DNA from: Nostoc sphaeroides
GTDB lineage: Bacteria; Cyanobacteriota; Cyanobacteriia; Cyanobacteriales; Nostocaceae
NCBI RefSeq assembly: GCF_003443655.1
Contig: NZ_CP031941.1
Coordinates: forward strand, 5,357,001 to 5,421,000
Direction of reading: 5' to 3'
DNA: 64,000 nt
Positions 8,880 to 17,924 of this stretch are shown piece after piece (position 1 is the stretch's first letter; every line of letters starts with the position of its first letter). Both the position numbers and the translations under genes were made by a program. The notes under the pieces were generated by a model. It saw nothing but the letters and a program-made list of their open reading frames with translations, was not told the DNA's origin and made no database searches.

Positions 8880-9954
8880 AAAGTTAACGCCTGAGCAAGA
8901 GGCTTTGATTCCAGTTTATCGCCAAAAGTGGAGAGCGATCGCGCTTTCAACTGAGCGGATTGATCGTGAAAAAGCGGCGGAAGCGGTAAAAGCTGCCTAT
9001 ATTGCAATTGACTTTGGCTATGAAAAGCCTGAAATCTTTTTTCAGGATAGTCCTTACGCAGCTTGCAACTGGATGCTAAAACGATTGTCACCAGAATTTC
9101 TAGAGAGTTACCTCAATGAACCGAATAGTTTAGGGGGCTTATTTTCGGCTCATTTTTCTCACGAACTTTCGAGTATACTCAATCAGCAGTTGGGAAGCCA
9201 ACAATTAGACAACTGTTTTTATCGTGTGGCAGATGATCCTTTAAATCATGAAATATATAACAACTTAAGTGAAAAATTTAGCATTGAGCTAAACGAGCAA
9301 AGAGAGGATTTTTCGTGGTGGATTAAAATTCAACTTAATGATTGCTTTAAACCTGAAAGCCACGTTAATTGGATGACTGGGTTTGATTACTGTATCTCTG
9401 TTTTGAACATTGTTCATCCTCAACAGGAATGGAAAATATTTCAATCTTTAATTCAAGAATGTGGTTGGTTGTTTGCGTATGATGACATTTGTATTATCTG
9501 CGATCGCCCCCTTCACCTGCGCTTCGACAATGAAAACCGCCTCCACGCTGAAGGCGAACCCGCCATTGAATTTATTGATGGATATAGCTTGTACTCATAC
9601 CACGGTGTAACCTTACCTGAAAAATACGGTAAAATCCACCCGCAGCAATGGCAAGCTCAATGGCTTTTGACAGAGGAAAACGCCGAACTACGGCGAGTAC
9701 TAATTCAGGGTATCGGTTACGCCAGAATTTGCCAAGAATTGCAAGCTATTGAATTAGATACTTGGCAAGAATACACGTTATTAAAAATTGATGCTGATGT
9801 TGATCAAGAACCAATTTATTTATTAAAAATGACTTGCCCTAGCACAGGATTTATTCACGCCTTGCGAGTTCCACCAAATATGAATTCAGCGCGTGAAGCA
9901 ATTAGCTGGGTAAATTGGGGTGTAGATCCAGAAGAATTTGCTGTGCAAACCTGA
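8866..9954 (+). CDS. DUF6745-type protein
   Basis: A 362-residue soluble protein without signal peptide or membrane helices. The N-terminal part (EKLTPEQEALIPVYRQKW) and the C-terminal block (FIHALRVPPNMNSAREAISW, with WVNWGVDPEEF close behind) match my recollection of the DUF6745 family, in which a central region (LHAEGEPAIEFIDGYSLY) precedes the conserved end. The start overlaps the 97-residue gene by 14 bp, and a hairpin terminator follows 9 bp after the stop, making a closed two-gene unit. Function is unknown. The DUF number is from memory and unverified. Confidence 0.75.
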   Translation: MSLIEKLTPEQEALIPVYRQKWRAIALSTERIDREKAAEAVKAAYIAIDFGYEKPEIFFQDSPYAACNWMLKRLSPEFLESYLNEPNSLGGLFSAHFSHELSSILNQQLGSQQLDNCFYRVADDPLNHEIYNNLSEKFSIELNEQREDFSWWIKIQLNDCFKPESHVNWMTGFDYCISVLNIVHPQQEWKIFQSLIQECGWLFAYDDICIICDRPLHLRFDNENRLHAEGEPAIEFIDGYSLYSYHGVTLPEKYGKIHPQQWQAQWLLTEENAELRRVLIQGIGYARICQELQAIELDTWQEYTLLKIDADVDQEPIYLLKMTCPSTGFIHALRVPPNMNSAREAISWVNWGVDPEEFAVQT

Positions 9955-9962
9955 GTTTATCA

Positions 9963-9992
9963 AGCCCAGCATTTTTACTGGGTTTTATTTTT
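9963..9992 (+). terminator. rho-independent terminator after the DUF6745 gene
   Basis: CCCAG and CTGGG arms around an AT-rich loop, followed by TTTTATTTTT, directly after the DUF6745 stop codon. Confidence 0.7.
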
Positions 9993-10213
9993 GAGACTAT
10001 ACACAAAATATAGTGCTTCTCGTTTGAATGCAATACATTTTTTTGACCAATTATTCCTTGATGGTACAGAGCAACTAAATTTATTTATGGATAGATAAAT
10101 TTTAAACAATGCAGGGTTCAGAGCAAGCGGATAAATCCGGGGGCTTTAATTGCGAATTGCGAATTGCGAATTGCGAATTGTGCTGACCTCACTTCCATTG
10201 CTCTCTCCTTTTA

Positions 10214-10584
10214 GGCTACGGTGTACACACAAGTCTGAAATAGCTGATTAACCAGCCTTTTACCCCACCCTAACCCTCCCCGATGTATTGGCTATGGTGT
10301 ACACACAAGTCAGATCCAGTTTTACCCCAATACGCTTGGGATAAGCCAGAAAGCCCTCATGTAGAGACGCGATTTATCGCGTCTAAAAAACTGGCACGTT
10401 ACACAGACGCGATAAATCGCCGTCTCTACAGAGAATATACTCGTCAATTATTCCTTGACAGACTACTATTTCCGACTTTTGTGTACACCGTAGCCTTGTA
10501 AAGGGGAGGGAACTAGATTTCTTTTCCCCCCAATACATCGGGGGGATTAAGGGGGGTAATTCGACTTGTGTGTACACCGTAGCC
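10214..10584. mobile_element. nested MITE-like element with GGCTACGGTGTACAC ends
   Basis: The sequence GGCTACGGTGTACACACAAG starts at 10214 and its reverse complement ends at 10584. A second pair, GGCTATGGTGTACACACAAG at 10290 and its complement ending at 10495, lies inside. The outer copy also holds the CCCCACCCTAACCCTCCCC / GGGGGGATTAAGGGGGG repeat found at 39360 and 43864. This looks like one element inserted in another of the same family. Related single ends occur near 43829 and 55423. There is no ORF, and I see no clear target duplication. Confidence 0.6.
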
Positions 10585-10646
10585 TTCCCTAGTAGGGAAG
10601 GGGCTGGGGGTTAGGTCTGTATTTCACGCAATTGAGAACCGCTATA

Positions 10647-10676
10647 AAAGACGCAAATTTAACTTTTGCGTCTTCT
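10647..10676 (-). terminator. terminator of the porin gene
   Basis: On the minus strand AGACGCAAA and TTTGCGTCT form a 9-bp stem with a short loop, followed by TTTAT. It lies 17 bp after the porin stop codon. Confidence 0.7.
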
Positions 10677-10692
10677 TTAGAGATTTTGAAAA

Positions 10693-12312
10693 TTAGAAAC
10701 TGAATGTGGTTCTCAGTGTGCCAATAACAACATCATCGTTGTTATTGTTATGATCTGGGGATGTTAACCAGATGACTCCTGGGGTAATAGTGATATTGTC
10801 ACTCAGCTTATACTGGTAGAACCCCTCAAGATGATAGGATGTATCAGGATCGCTATTCAATCCTGCGATGTTAGAGCTTGTTACTTTCGGCTCTACACCA
10901 GCGATGATACCTGCTAAGTTACCTTCTCTACCAAGGTCGGGAAAGCCGAGAGTAACGGCATAGTTCCAAATATCAATGTCTCCACGGTTTCCTCTCAAGC
11001 TTTGGCTGTTGGTGTATCCAGCCCAACCACCCAAGACAATGTTTTTAGTAATGCCGATGGATGCTTGGACACCGTAAGAATTACTGGAAAATGCTACTTC
11101 CTCTTGCGGTAAAGCCTGGATAGTTGCTATATTCTGAAATGTTGCTGCATTGCTACCAGTAAGTAGTGGCTGATTGTAGGAATTAATGTAAGTTAAACCA
11201 ATAGTAATGCGATCGCTTGGTTTAACCGTCAACTGTGCCAACGCTCCATAACTACCATTGAACAAACCATTATTGGGATTAGGGTCATTAGCTGCACCAC
11301 TCAAATACCCTAAACTCAGTGCCAATTTATCACTGAACTCGTGCGTTACTCCCAACCCCGCGCCGCCTATCTGATAATAAATTGGGTTGCGTGTACCAAA
11401 GGTAGATAAAGCACCAAAAGCGCCATCCCCGTCAAAGAGATTAACAGTACTGGTAAGGTCATCTGCTGCACCTGCGTTGGCGATCGCGACAACCTCTGTT
11501 TTTTCGCCCAAGGGAAATCTGTAGAACAGTGCATCTATAGAAGCATTGGTGGTACCGTCACCAGCAAAAAACAAGTTACCCTCTGGGGTGTTAATGTTAG
11601 GACTAACAATATTATTAGCCTGGATTCTGGTAAACAGCGTATCTTTTCCTGTGAAGCTGGTCACAAGTTCTATCCGCGCTCGTACCCCTAAAGTTGTATT
11701 CTTGTCTGTAATTTCCTCAGTGTTGACTGTATTTCCTGACAAAACATCGCTAACGACTGCAACCACTTGTCCTTGTAGTTTGGTTGTGGTTGAGAACTGA
11801 TTCGCCTCCAATTCAGCACTTTTAGCTTCTACTGCATCTACACGACCTCGGAGTGTCGCTAGTTCTGCTGAAAAATCTTCTTGCAGCTTTTGTAATGTTG
11901 CTAAATCTTGTTTGTTAATTAAATCGCCAGTAGCTGTAGCAATTAGTTCGTTAACCCGATCGAGACAAGCATTCAAACCAGCCGCAAATTCATATCGCGT
12001 TAATGCCCGATTACCGCGATAAGTGCTATTTGGGTATCCTGCAATACAACCATAGCGTTCAACTAAGGACTGCAATGCTTGAAATGCCCAGTCAGTGGGT
12101 TGTACATCAGAAAATTGAGACACGGAGGTAACTTGCGCCATTGGCTGAACTGGCGCGATGTTCGTAGCTTTTGCGTCTGGATTAGCTAAAACTTGCGGTT
12201 GATTGATTTCAGACTTACCCGATGTTTCACCTGCAAATGTAGCAGTATTAAAAAATAGCATGACACCGCAGACTGCTGGACTAACTAGCAGATATTTCCA
12301 GAATTTTTGCAT
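10693..12312 (-). CDS. SLH-domain outer-membrane porin (iron-uptake porin / OprB type)
   Basis: A 539-residue cyanobacterial porin. An N-terminal signal peptide (MQKFWKYLLVSPAVCGVMLF) is followed by an SLH domain at about residues 60-125 (VQPTDWAFQALQSLVERYGC, GYPNSTYRGNRALTRYEFA), a coiled coil (LQKLQEDFSAELATLRGRVD) and a long beta-barrel ending in an aromatic residue (TTFSF). The ATG at 12312 is preceded by GAGGAGAG at normal spacing, so I prefer it to the upstream start at 12336. It is divergent from znuA across an intergenic region with two Zur-like palindromes, one only about 60 bp from this start. That suggests zinc-limitation control although such porins are usually annotated as iron-uptake porins. 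Confidence 0.9.
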   Translation of the reverse strand: MQKFWKYLLVSPAVCGVMLFFNTATFAGETSGKSEINQPQVLANPDAKATNIAPVQPMAQVTSVSQFSDVQPTDWAFQALQSLVERYGCIAGYPNSTYRGNRALTRYEFAAGLNACLDRVNELIATATGDLINKQDLATLQKLQEDFSAELATLRGRVDAVEAKSAELEANQFSTTTKLQGQVVAVVSDVLSGNTVNTEEITDKNTTLGVRARIELVTSFTGKDTLFTRIQANNIVSPNINTPEGNLFFAGDGTTNASIDALFYRFPLGEKTEVVAIANAGAADDLTSTVNLFDGDGAFGALSTFGTRNPIYYQIGGAGLGVTHEFSDKLALSLGYLSGAANDPNPNNGLFNGSYGALAQLTVKPSDRITIGLTYINSYNQPLLTGSNAATFQNIATIQALPQEEVAFSSNSYGVQASIGITKNIVLGGWAGYTNSQSLRGNRGDIDIWNYAVTLGFPDLGREGNLAGIIAGVEPKVTSSNIAGLNSDPDTSYHLEGFYQYKLSDNITITPGVIWLTSPDHNNNNDDVVIGTLRTTFSF

Positions 12313-12373
12313 TTCTCTCCTCACACTGATATCCAACTCACACCCAAACCACGTTTTTTAAACGTGTATTCTA

Positions 12374-12388
12374 TGAGAATATTTCTCA
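12374..12388. promoter_or_regulatory. Zur-like palindrome upstream of the porin
   Basis: TGAGAATATTTCTCA is a near-perfect 7-1-7 inverted repeat resembling cyanobacterial Zur boxes (TGATAATNATTATCA type). It lies about 60 bp upstream of the preferred porin start. Assignment to Zur rather than Fur rests on the divergent zinc-type transporter. Confidence 0.55.
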
Positions 12389-12549
12389 GCAATCTTATCA
12401 GAATTAAGCAACCTTTTTAAGAAACAAAGTCAAGAAATCCTAATTATTCAAGGAAAACTAAATTACAGAGGGTTGTACCGTCTGAAAAAGTTTTGTTGTT
12501 ACTCATTACACAGCAAACCCAGAATGATATTATGTGTCTCAAATGAGAA

Positions 12550-12564
12550 TGAGAATTATTATAA
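12550..12564. promoter_or_regulatory. Zur-like palindrome upstream of znuA
   Basis: TGAGAATTATTATAA matches the 7-1-7 Zur-type pattern with five of seven paired positions. A direct partial repeat (ATGAGAATGAGAAT) precedes it. It lies about 80 bp upstream of the znuA start. Confidence 0.55.
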
Positions 12565-12645
12565 TCTAAAATATAGTATACGTCTCATTGTCAATAGAAA
12601 TTGTGACAGAGACAAAGCAAGCATCCGTTTTGAGGGGAAAATACC

Positions 12646-13665
12646 GTGATGATGAATTACAGAGGACTTAGAAGAGGTAGACAAAGAAGCGACATCTTGC
12701 CCATAATTGCTTTGCTGATGTTGTTAATAACTGCTGGCTGTAGTCAATCGAATCCGAATCAGGGAACAACTTCCGAACAGTCGCCGCAAGCACAGGAAGC
12801 TGCTTCTACCCCATCGGTGCAGTCGGGAAAAACTAAAGTAGTGACAACATTTTTACCGATATATTTGTTTACTAAGGCAGTAGCTGGGAATGTGGCAGAT
12901 GTAGAAATTTTAGTGCCACCTGGTACGGAGGTGCATGAATACCAAGCGACACCACAAAATGTCAAGGCGATCGCTACTGCAAATGTGTTAGTAAAAAATG
13001 GTTTAGGTTTGGAGCAGTTTCTGGAAAATACTGTCAAAAATGCCCAAAATAACAAATTAACTGAAATTAATGCAAGTATTGGTATTAAACCCTTAAATGA
13101 AATTTCACCCGTTGTAAAAACAGAGAGAGAGGAAGAAGACCACGACCATGAACACGCTCAAGGTAACCCTCACGTTTGGTTAGATCCAGTTTTGGCAAAA
13201 CAGCAGGTAACTAATATTCGGGATGGATTAATTGCTGCTGACCCGGCGAATAAAGCTACTTATGAGGCGAATGCTGCGGCTTATATTAAAGAATTAGAAA
13301 GTTTAAACGGCGAATTTCAACAGACTTTGCAGAAAACTCCTAGTTGCACCTTTGTTACCTTTCATGATGCGTTTCCATATTTAGCTCAACGTTATAAGCT
13401 CAAGCAAGTTGCTGTGGTACAAATTCCCGAAGACCAACTTTCACCAACAGATGTGCAAAATGCAGTAAATGCTGTGAAAAAGTACAATGTTAAAGCTTTA
13501 TTTAGCGAACCAGGAGTAGATAACAAACTTCTATCCAGCCTTTCCAAAGATTTAAAATTAACTTTGCGTCCTCTGGATTCTCTAGAAACTGGCGAAACAG
13601 ATCCACAGCATTATTTCAAGGCTATGAAAGCTAACTTGCAAACTCTGCAAACGGCGTGTAAATGA
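12646..13665 (+). CDS. znuA: zinc/metal ABC transporter substrate-binding lipoprotein
   Basis: Cluster A-I metal-binding protein of 339 residues. A lipobox (LITAGC) near residue 35 marks a lipoprotein. The mature part begins VVTTFLPIYLFTKAVAGNVA and has the ligand histidines in PPGTEVHEYQATP and GNPHVWLDP, plus FHDAFPYLA. A short acidic histidine loop (EEEDHDHEHAQ, about residues 163-173), typical of zinc-type proteins, precedes the second ligand. Start: GTG at 12646 or ATG at 12649. The ABC ATPase and permease genes follow on the same strand. Zur-like boxes upstream and the His loop favour zinc over manganese. Confidence 0.9.
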   Translation: MMMNYRGLRRGRQRSDILPIIALLMLLITAGCSQSNPNQGTTSEQSPQAQEAASTPSVQSGKTKVVTTFLPIYLFTKAVAGNVADVEILVPPGTEVHEYQATPQNVKAIATANVLVKNGLGLEQFLENTVKNAQNNKLTEINASIGIKPLNEISPVVKTEREEEDHDHEHAQGNPHVWLDPVLAKQQVTNIRDGLIAADPANKATYEANAAAYIKELESLNGEFQQTLQKTPSCTFVTFHDAFPYLAQRYKLKQVAVVQIPEDQLSPTDVQNAVNAVKKYNVKALFSEPGVDNKLLSSLSKDLKLTLRPLDSLETGETDPQHYFKAMKANLQTLQTACK

Positions 13666-13705
13666 GTTAGGAGTTAGGAGTTAGGAGTTAGGAGTTAGGA
13701 GTTAA
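13664..13705 (+). repeat. TTAGGAG heptamer array
   Basis: Five to six tandem TTAGGAG units between znuA and znuC. The same heptamer forms a longer array at about 30505-30605. Confidence 0.9.
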
Positions 13706-13739
13706 AAATCCTGATTTATCAACCATCATTTTTTAAATA

Positions 13740-14516
13740 ATGAATAAAGACATTGCTATTTTGAAAGTAGAAGGATTAACTGTCTATCAAGGCAGCTATC
13801 TAGCTGTTCGAGATGTTTCTTTTGAATTATTGCCAGGAACAGATACAGCTATCGTCGGCCCTAATGGTGCTGGTAAAAGTACTCTGGTAAAAGCGGTTTT
13901 AGATTTGATACCTCGAAGTTCTGGTACGATTCAAATATTCGGTCGTCCAATTGCAAGACTGGGGCGTTTACGTCACTTGTTGGGCTATATGCCGCAAAAC
14001 TTCATTTTTGACCGCAGCTTTCCTATTTCTGTCAGCGAGTTAGTAGGACTTGGATGGGACAAGGAAGCGAAAAAAGGCGATTTATTTTTCTCTCGGCTGT
14101 GGAGACAAGACCGAGAAAAATCGGCAGCCGTAGGAGAAGCTTTACGGCGAACCGATGCTTATCATTTACAGCATCAAGCTATTGGTACTCTTAGCGGTGG
14201 TCAACTCAAGCGGGTTTTATTGGCTTATTGTTTAGTAATGCCTCGCCAACTCTTGGTACTTGATGAAGCCTTTGCTGGTGTTGATGTGCAAGGTGCAGCA
14301 GATTTTTACGCTTTGCTAAATGAATTAAAGCGGCAGGAGGGTTGGACGGTATTACAAGTTTCTCATGATATTGATATGGTAAATCGCCATTGCGATCGCG
14401 TGCTTTGCCTGAATCAAAGCATTGTTTGTACTGGTAAACCGGAAATTGCCCTTTCACCGCAAAACCTGTTAGCAACCTACGGCCCAAGTTTTAGCCGTTA
14501 CCAGCACCAACATTAG
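13740..14516 (+). CDS. znuC: zinc/metal ABC transporter ATP-binding protein
   Basis: A 258-residue ABC ATPase. Walker A is GPNGAGKST near residue 40, the Q-loop MPQNF follows, the signature LSGGQ lies near residue 152 and Walker B LLVLDEAFAGVD near residue 170, then the H-loop VSHD. Composition and position between the binding protein and permease identify the energising subunit of the ZnuABC-type importer. The gene starts 74 bp after znuA, with the heptamer array in between, and ends 33 bp before znuB. Confidence 0.9.
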   Translation: MNKDIAILKVEGLTVYQGSYLAVRDVSFELLPGTDTAIVGPNGAGKSTLVKAVLDLIPRSSGTIQIFGRPIARLGRLRHLLGYMPQNFIFDRSFPISVSELVGLGWDKEAKKGDLFFSRLWRQDREKSAAVGEALRRTDAYHLQHQAIGTLSGGQLKRVLLAYCLVMPRQLLVLDEAFAGVDVQGAADFYALLNELKRQEGWTVLQVSHDIDMVNRHCDRVLCLNQSIVCTGKPEIALSPQNLLATYGPSFSRYQHQH

Positions 14517-14549
14517 AATAATTCGTAATTCGTAATTAAAGAATGAAAG

Positions 14550-15431
14550 ATGCCAGTAATTATAGATTTCTGCAATGATTGCCAGATAGCAAGGCTAGCG
14601 ATCGCCAGTAGTAATGACTTGGTAGAATTGTTAACATTCCCCTTTATGCAGCGTGCGATCGTCGGTGCTGTGTTAATGGGTATACTTGGCGGGCTGTTAG
14701 GCAGTTTTGTCACCTTGCGCCAGTTATCTTTTTTCAGCCACGCGGTTGGTCATGCAGCATTAGTAGGTGTGGCGTTAGGTGTGCTGCTACAAATAAATCC
14801 GACTTGGATGCTGTTACCTTTCACGTTGGTTTTTGGGGTTATTGTCCTCTACTTTATTGACAAAACCGACTTAGGTAGCGATAGCGTTCTTAGCATAGTG
14901 CTATCTGGGGCATTAGCGATCGGTGTGATTCTCACTAGCCTAATTAAAGGATATCGTGGCAACTTGATGGCTGTGCTGTTCGGCGATATTCTAGCGATCG
15001 ATACCACAGATTTGATTTTGACGCTGCTAGTACTTCTGGGAGGCAGCATATTTTTATTATCAACCCTGCGGCAGCAAATTTTATTGACTCTTAACCCCGA
15101 TGTAGCGCAAGTTCAAGGTATTCCCGTCCAGTTGTACCGCTATGTGTTTGTGGTCTTGCTTTCACTCGCTGTTGCTGTAGCGATTAAAGCTGTCGGCGTT
15201 TTACTGGTGAACGCCTTTTTGGTGATTCCCGCCTCTACCGCCAAACTGATGAGTCATCACTTTAGCCGCTTTCTAGTCATGTCAGTGATAGTTGGTTTCA
15301 TTAGCAGCATTGCTGGCATCATTGTGTCAGGTATTTTCAACTTTGCTTCTGGCCCAAGTATTGTTCTTGTTCAATTTCTGCTATTTGTAGCCGTTTTCAT
15401 CTGGTTTAAGTTGAATTTGAAAGCCGCATAA
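14550..15431 (+). CDS. znuB: zinc/metal ABC transporter permease
   Basis: A 293-residue ABC-3 family membrane protein with eight or so hydrophobic helices. Helix 1 starts at FMQRAIVGAVLMGILGGLLG, followed by VTLRQLSFFSHAVGHAALVG, a well conserved permease segment with polar residues that face the channel. The C-terminal part contains GVLLVNAFLVIPASTAKL, the other conserved block. It completes the importer with znuA and znuC on one strand. The first 30 residues are not typical, so translation might start at MQRAIVGA (14646) instead. Confidence 0.9.
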   Translation: MPVIIDFCNDCQIARLAIASSNDLVELLTFPFMQRAIVGAVLMGILGGLLGSFVTLRQLSFFSHAVGHAALVGVALGVLLQINPTWMLLPFTLVFGVIVLYFIDKTDLGSDSVLSIVLSGALAIGVILTSLIKGYRGNLMAVLFGDILAIDTTDLILTLLVLLGGSIFLLSTLRQQILLTLNPDVAQVQGIPVQLYRYVFVVLLSLAVAVAIKAVGVLLVNAFLVIPASTAKLMSHHFSRFLVMSVIVGFISSIAGIIVSGIFNFASGPSIVLVQFLLFVAVFIWFKLNLKAA

Positions 15432-15506
15432 ATCTTTTTTCTCCAAGGGCTTGCTATTTTATTGAATCTTTGCTACATTTATTAATCGTGGCTCACAAAA
15501 GCCCCA

Positions 15507-15579
<73 letters not shown>

Positions 15580-15587
15580 TAACATTA

Positions 15588-15625
15588 AAACCTCTGAAAG
15601 CCTTAGCCTTCAGGGGTTTATTGTT
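15588..15625 (+). terminator. hairpin after tRNA-Phe
   Basis: AACCTCTGAAAG and CTTCAGGGGTT form an imperfect stem (one G-T pair, one bulge) with a six-base loop, followed by TTATTGTTT. It begins 9 bp after the tRNA. Confidence 0.6.
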
Positions 15626-15750
15626 TATCAAAAAACTCTATTTCAGTGCTTGTTATTGGTGTAAAAATGGTCGTTTTAGGCCATGTTGACTATTTTTGGC
15701 TAATCTATACTGAGAAAGTTGGAATAAATCAGAACGCACTGATTAAAAAA

Positions 15751-15800
15751 CAAAAAGACCAGCCTCCCACAGCCGGTCTATAAAATGTTTGTTTTTTTGC
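15751..15800 (+). terminator. hairpin followed by T-run
   Basis: AGACC and GGTCT arms with an inner GC pair around CTCCCACA, preceded by an A-run and followed by a T-rich stretch (TTTGTTTTTTTG). It may act on either strand. No gene lies directly next to it; 15580-16034 holds no other convincing feature. Confidence 0.45.
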
Positions 15801-16034
15801 GTTGTCTTCTCAAGAGAGTTAAAACCCAATTGCGCGTTCCCAAAATGCAACGGGCAACTTTTCTTAACAATATTGTAACAGTCAACACAGATTTTTCGTG
15901 AAACTTCATCAAAAAAAGATATGAACAAAGCTTAAAAGCTTCTATCCATCAGGATAATTCAGTAAATCGCAGGGTAGAAAAAGAAGGGAGTAGAGGAGCA
16001 GGGGAAGAATTCTTAATTTTTGACAAATGACTAA

Positions 16035-16183
16035 GGGAACTCCAAAAAATAAATTATTCCACATTCAAGTCGTTGACTGTTGACTGTTGACTGTTGACTG
16101 TTGACTGTTGACTGAAAACTCGTGAACCGTCAACGGTCAACGGTGAACAATAGCAATGGAATATTTTTTTACTTGGAAGTCCC
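16035..16183. mobile_element. MITE-like element, 3-bp TSD family (copy 1)
   Basis: 149 bp from GGGAACTCCAAAAAATAAAT to its imperfect inverted copy ending ACTTGGAAGTCCC. TAA lies on both sides (16032-16034, 16184-16186), a 3-bp target duplication. Inside are TTGACTG heptamers and an imperfect palindrome around CCGTCAACGGTCAACGG. Related copies are at 26681, 35068, 47706, 47897 and 56858, and a left end is at 18131. Confidence 0.8.
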
Positions 16184-16196
16184 TAATGACTAATGA

Positions 16197-17924
16197 CTAA
16201 TGACTAATGACTATTTGTGGTTTTCCCCAGAGGATGCTCTCTTGCTTGTAAATTGCAATTCCCGGTTTTGCTCCTTTGGGTTTGTAGACGTGTTTTAGCT
16301 GAGTGTAAACTACTGGCACTTGCTCACTCTGACGGGCGCGACTGTAGTAGGCGGCAAGATTAGCTACAAATTGTAAATCAGCTTCTTCTGCAACAGCACC
16401 GGGTTCTAGACGCAGTAGTACATGGCTCCCTGGAATTTCTTGAGCGTGGAACCAGATGTCATAATCGCCAGCTACACGAAAGGTCAATTGGTCATTTTGG
16501 CGATTGTTGCGACCGATTAATACTTCAAAGCCGTTGGGAGTAAGGTAACGATGAAAGTTGGTGCTGGGGGGTTCATTGGCACTGCGGCTGCGATATTCTG
16601 GATCTTCTAAATACTTTTGTCCAATCAACTCTTCGCGGATTTCTTCTAAAGCTCGCAAATCTTCTGCTGTTTGGTAGGTGTCTATTTGGCCGATCGCAGC
16701 TTCTACTTGTTCTAAATACTCAATTTCTGTCTGCACTTCTAACAGTAGCGGTTCCACGGCAGCACGAGCGCGTTTGAGCTTTTGGTGCTGTTTGTAAAGA
16801 CTTTGGGCATTTTGGACAGCATTTTTATCTGGCAACAGAGCGATCGCTACTGGCAAATTTGTATCAAAATCAGCAAGGATAATTTCTTTCATCCCCGGTT
16901 CCCAGTTTTGCAAATGAGCCATCAATAAATCAGCTTTTTGCCGATAGTCATTAGCTTGATCTGATTGCTGCAAGCGCGTCTTAAAGGTTTGAGCCTTATT
17001 CCGTAATTTCGCCAGAATATTATTCAATTTCTGGCTCAACTGATGGCGCAATTGAGAAAATAATTGTTGGTCAATTTGGTTACTGTAGTAGCGGTTGAGT
17101 AACTCTTGGATATCTTTTACCTTTTCAACTACACCCCAACCCATGACGGTGTAGCCATCTTTTGTCCAAGCGGGTTGAAATTTGCTCGAATCCAAGGCTT
17201 GTAGCCATTCTTGCCAACGCTCAAACAGCCGTCGCCAGTCGTCGGGGTTGAGAGTATCGGTGGATGCTTCTGGTGCGATATTTGCTTCTAACAGCATTAA
17301 CTCTAGTAGTGCTGCACTCAAGCCACTATAACTTTTGAGCAATTGCCGCTTGATTGCTCCTGGCACTAAACTTACCCGTTCTTGCCAACGTTCTTGGGAT
17401 TCGTTCAAACTGGGGACTGTTCCAGTCAGTTTTGGCGGTGTTTCGTAAGGTTGTCCGGTTTGGATGGGACGGACACTAGATTGTTGCTGACTAACTTGAT
17501 GGGCAGCAGTGATAATTATATTGTTGGCATCGGTGAGAATGACGTTGCTATACTTGCCCATGATTTCTGCATAGACATGATATAGGGCGCTTTCTCCAGG
17601 ACGACGGGCAAATTGCAAATCAATAACCCGCTCCCAAGGGGCGATCGCTTCAATAGCTACCAGTGCTAAACCACTCAATTGGTGTATCAGTTGTTGGCTA
17701 AAGGTAAAGGTATCTGGCGATCGCGGTGGTGGATCGCCGATGCAAATATGTGCAGCTTGAGGATGCCAAGAAATTTGTAGCCAATCTCGCTGTTTCAGGG
17801 TGCGTAATGCCATCGCAATAGTGTAGCGATCGCGCTGGTAAACCTGTTCTAAGCGTGATGGTAGCCAGTTAGCGCGGATTTCGCTACAAGCAGCTGTGAG
17901 AGTGGTAAAGTCAACTGGTTGCAA
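16197..17924 (-). CDS. rqcH: Rqc2/RqcH family (NFACT) protein
   Basis: 575 residues with NFACT architecture: NFACT-N (about 1-220) with the diagnostic ARRPGESALYHVYAEIMGKY near residue 106, a helical coiled-coil middle (about 290-430), and NFACT-R with YDIWFHAQEIPGSHVLLRLE near residue 490. Bacterial homologues bind stalled 50S subunits carrying peptidyl-tRNA and recruit tRNA-Ala to add alanine tails; older annotations say fibronectin-binding protein. The last residues and stop (ISH, TAG) are encoded by TAATGAC heptamers that continue to the neighbouring small element, so the C-terminus is repeat-derived. The gene stands alone. Confidence 0.9.
   Translation of the reverse strand: MQPVDFTTLTAACSEIRANWLPSRLEQVYQRDRYTIAMALRTLKQRDWLQISWHPQAAHICIGDPPPRSPDTFTFSQQLIHQLSGLALVAIEAIAPWERVIDLQFARRPGESALYHVYAEIMGKYSNVILTDANNIIITAAHQVSQQQSSVRPIQTGQPYETPPKLTGTVPSLNESQERWQERVSLVPGAIKRQLLKSYSGLSAALLELMLLEANIAPEASTDTLNPDDWRRLFERWQEWLQALDSSKFQPAWTKDGYTVMGWGVVEKVKDIQELLNRYYSNQIDQQLFSQLRHQLSQKLNNILAKLRNKAQTFKTRLQQSDQANDYRQKADLLMAHLQNWEPGMKEIILADFDTNLPVAIALLPDKNAVQNAQSLYKQHQKLKRARAAVEPLLLEVQTEIEYLEQVEAAIGQIDTYQTAEDLRALEEIREELIGQKYLEDPEYRSRSANEPPSTNFHRYLTPNGFEVLIGRNNRQNDQLTFRVAGDYDIWFHAQEIPGSHVLLRLEPGAVAEEADLQFVANLAAYYSRARQSEQVPVVYTQLKHVYKPKGAKPGIAIYKQESILWGKPQIVISH

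Larger units (their letters stand above)
9993..10692. other. intergenic region with nested repeat elements
   Basis: No gene. Four GCGAATT units lie at 10151-10180. A nested inverted-repeat element (10214-10584) and the porin terminator take up most of the rest. ORFs here follow the repeats. Confidence 0.65.

Noticed and set aside
15743..15928. 61-residue frame on the minus strand after tRNA-Phe
   Set aside because: No RBS or recognisable domain, and it contains the hairpin terminator at its end.
16070..16140. TTGACTG repeats considered as a CRISPR array
   Set aside because: Units are 7 bp without spacers; no CRISPR array or cas gene was seen in the window.
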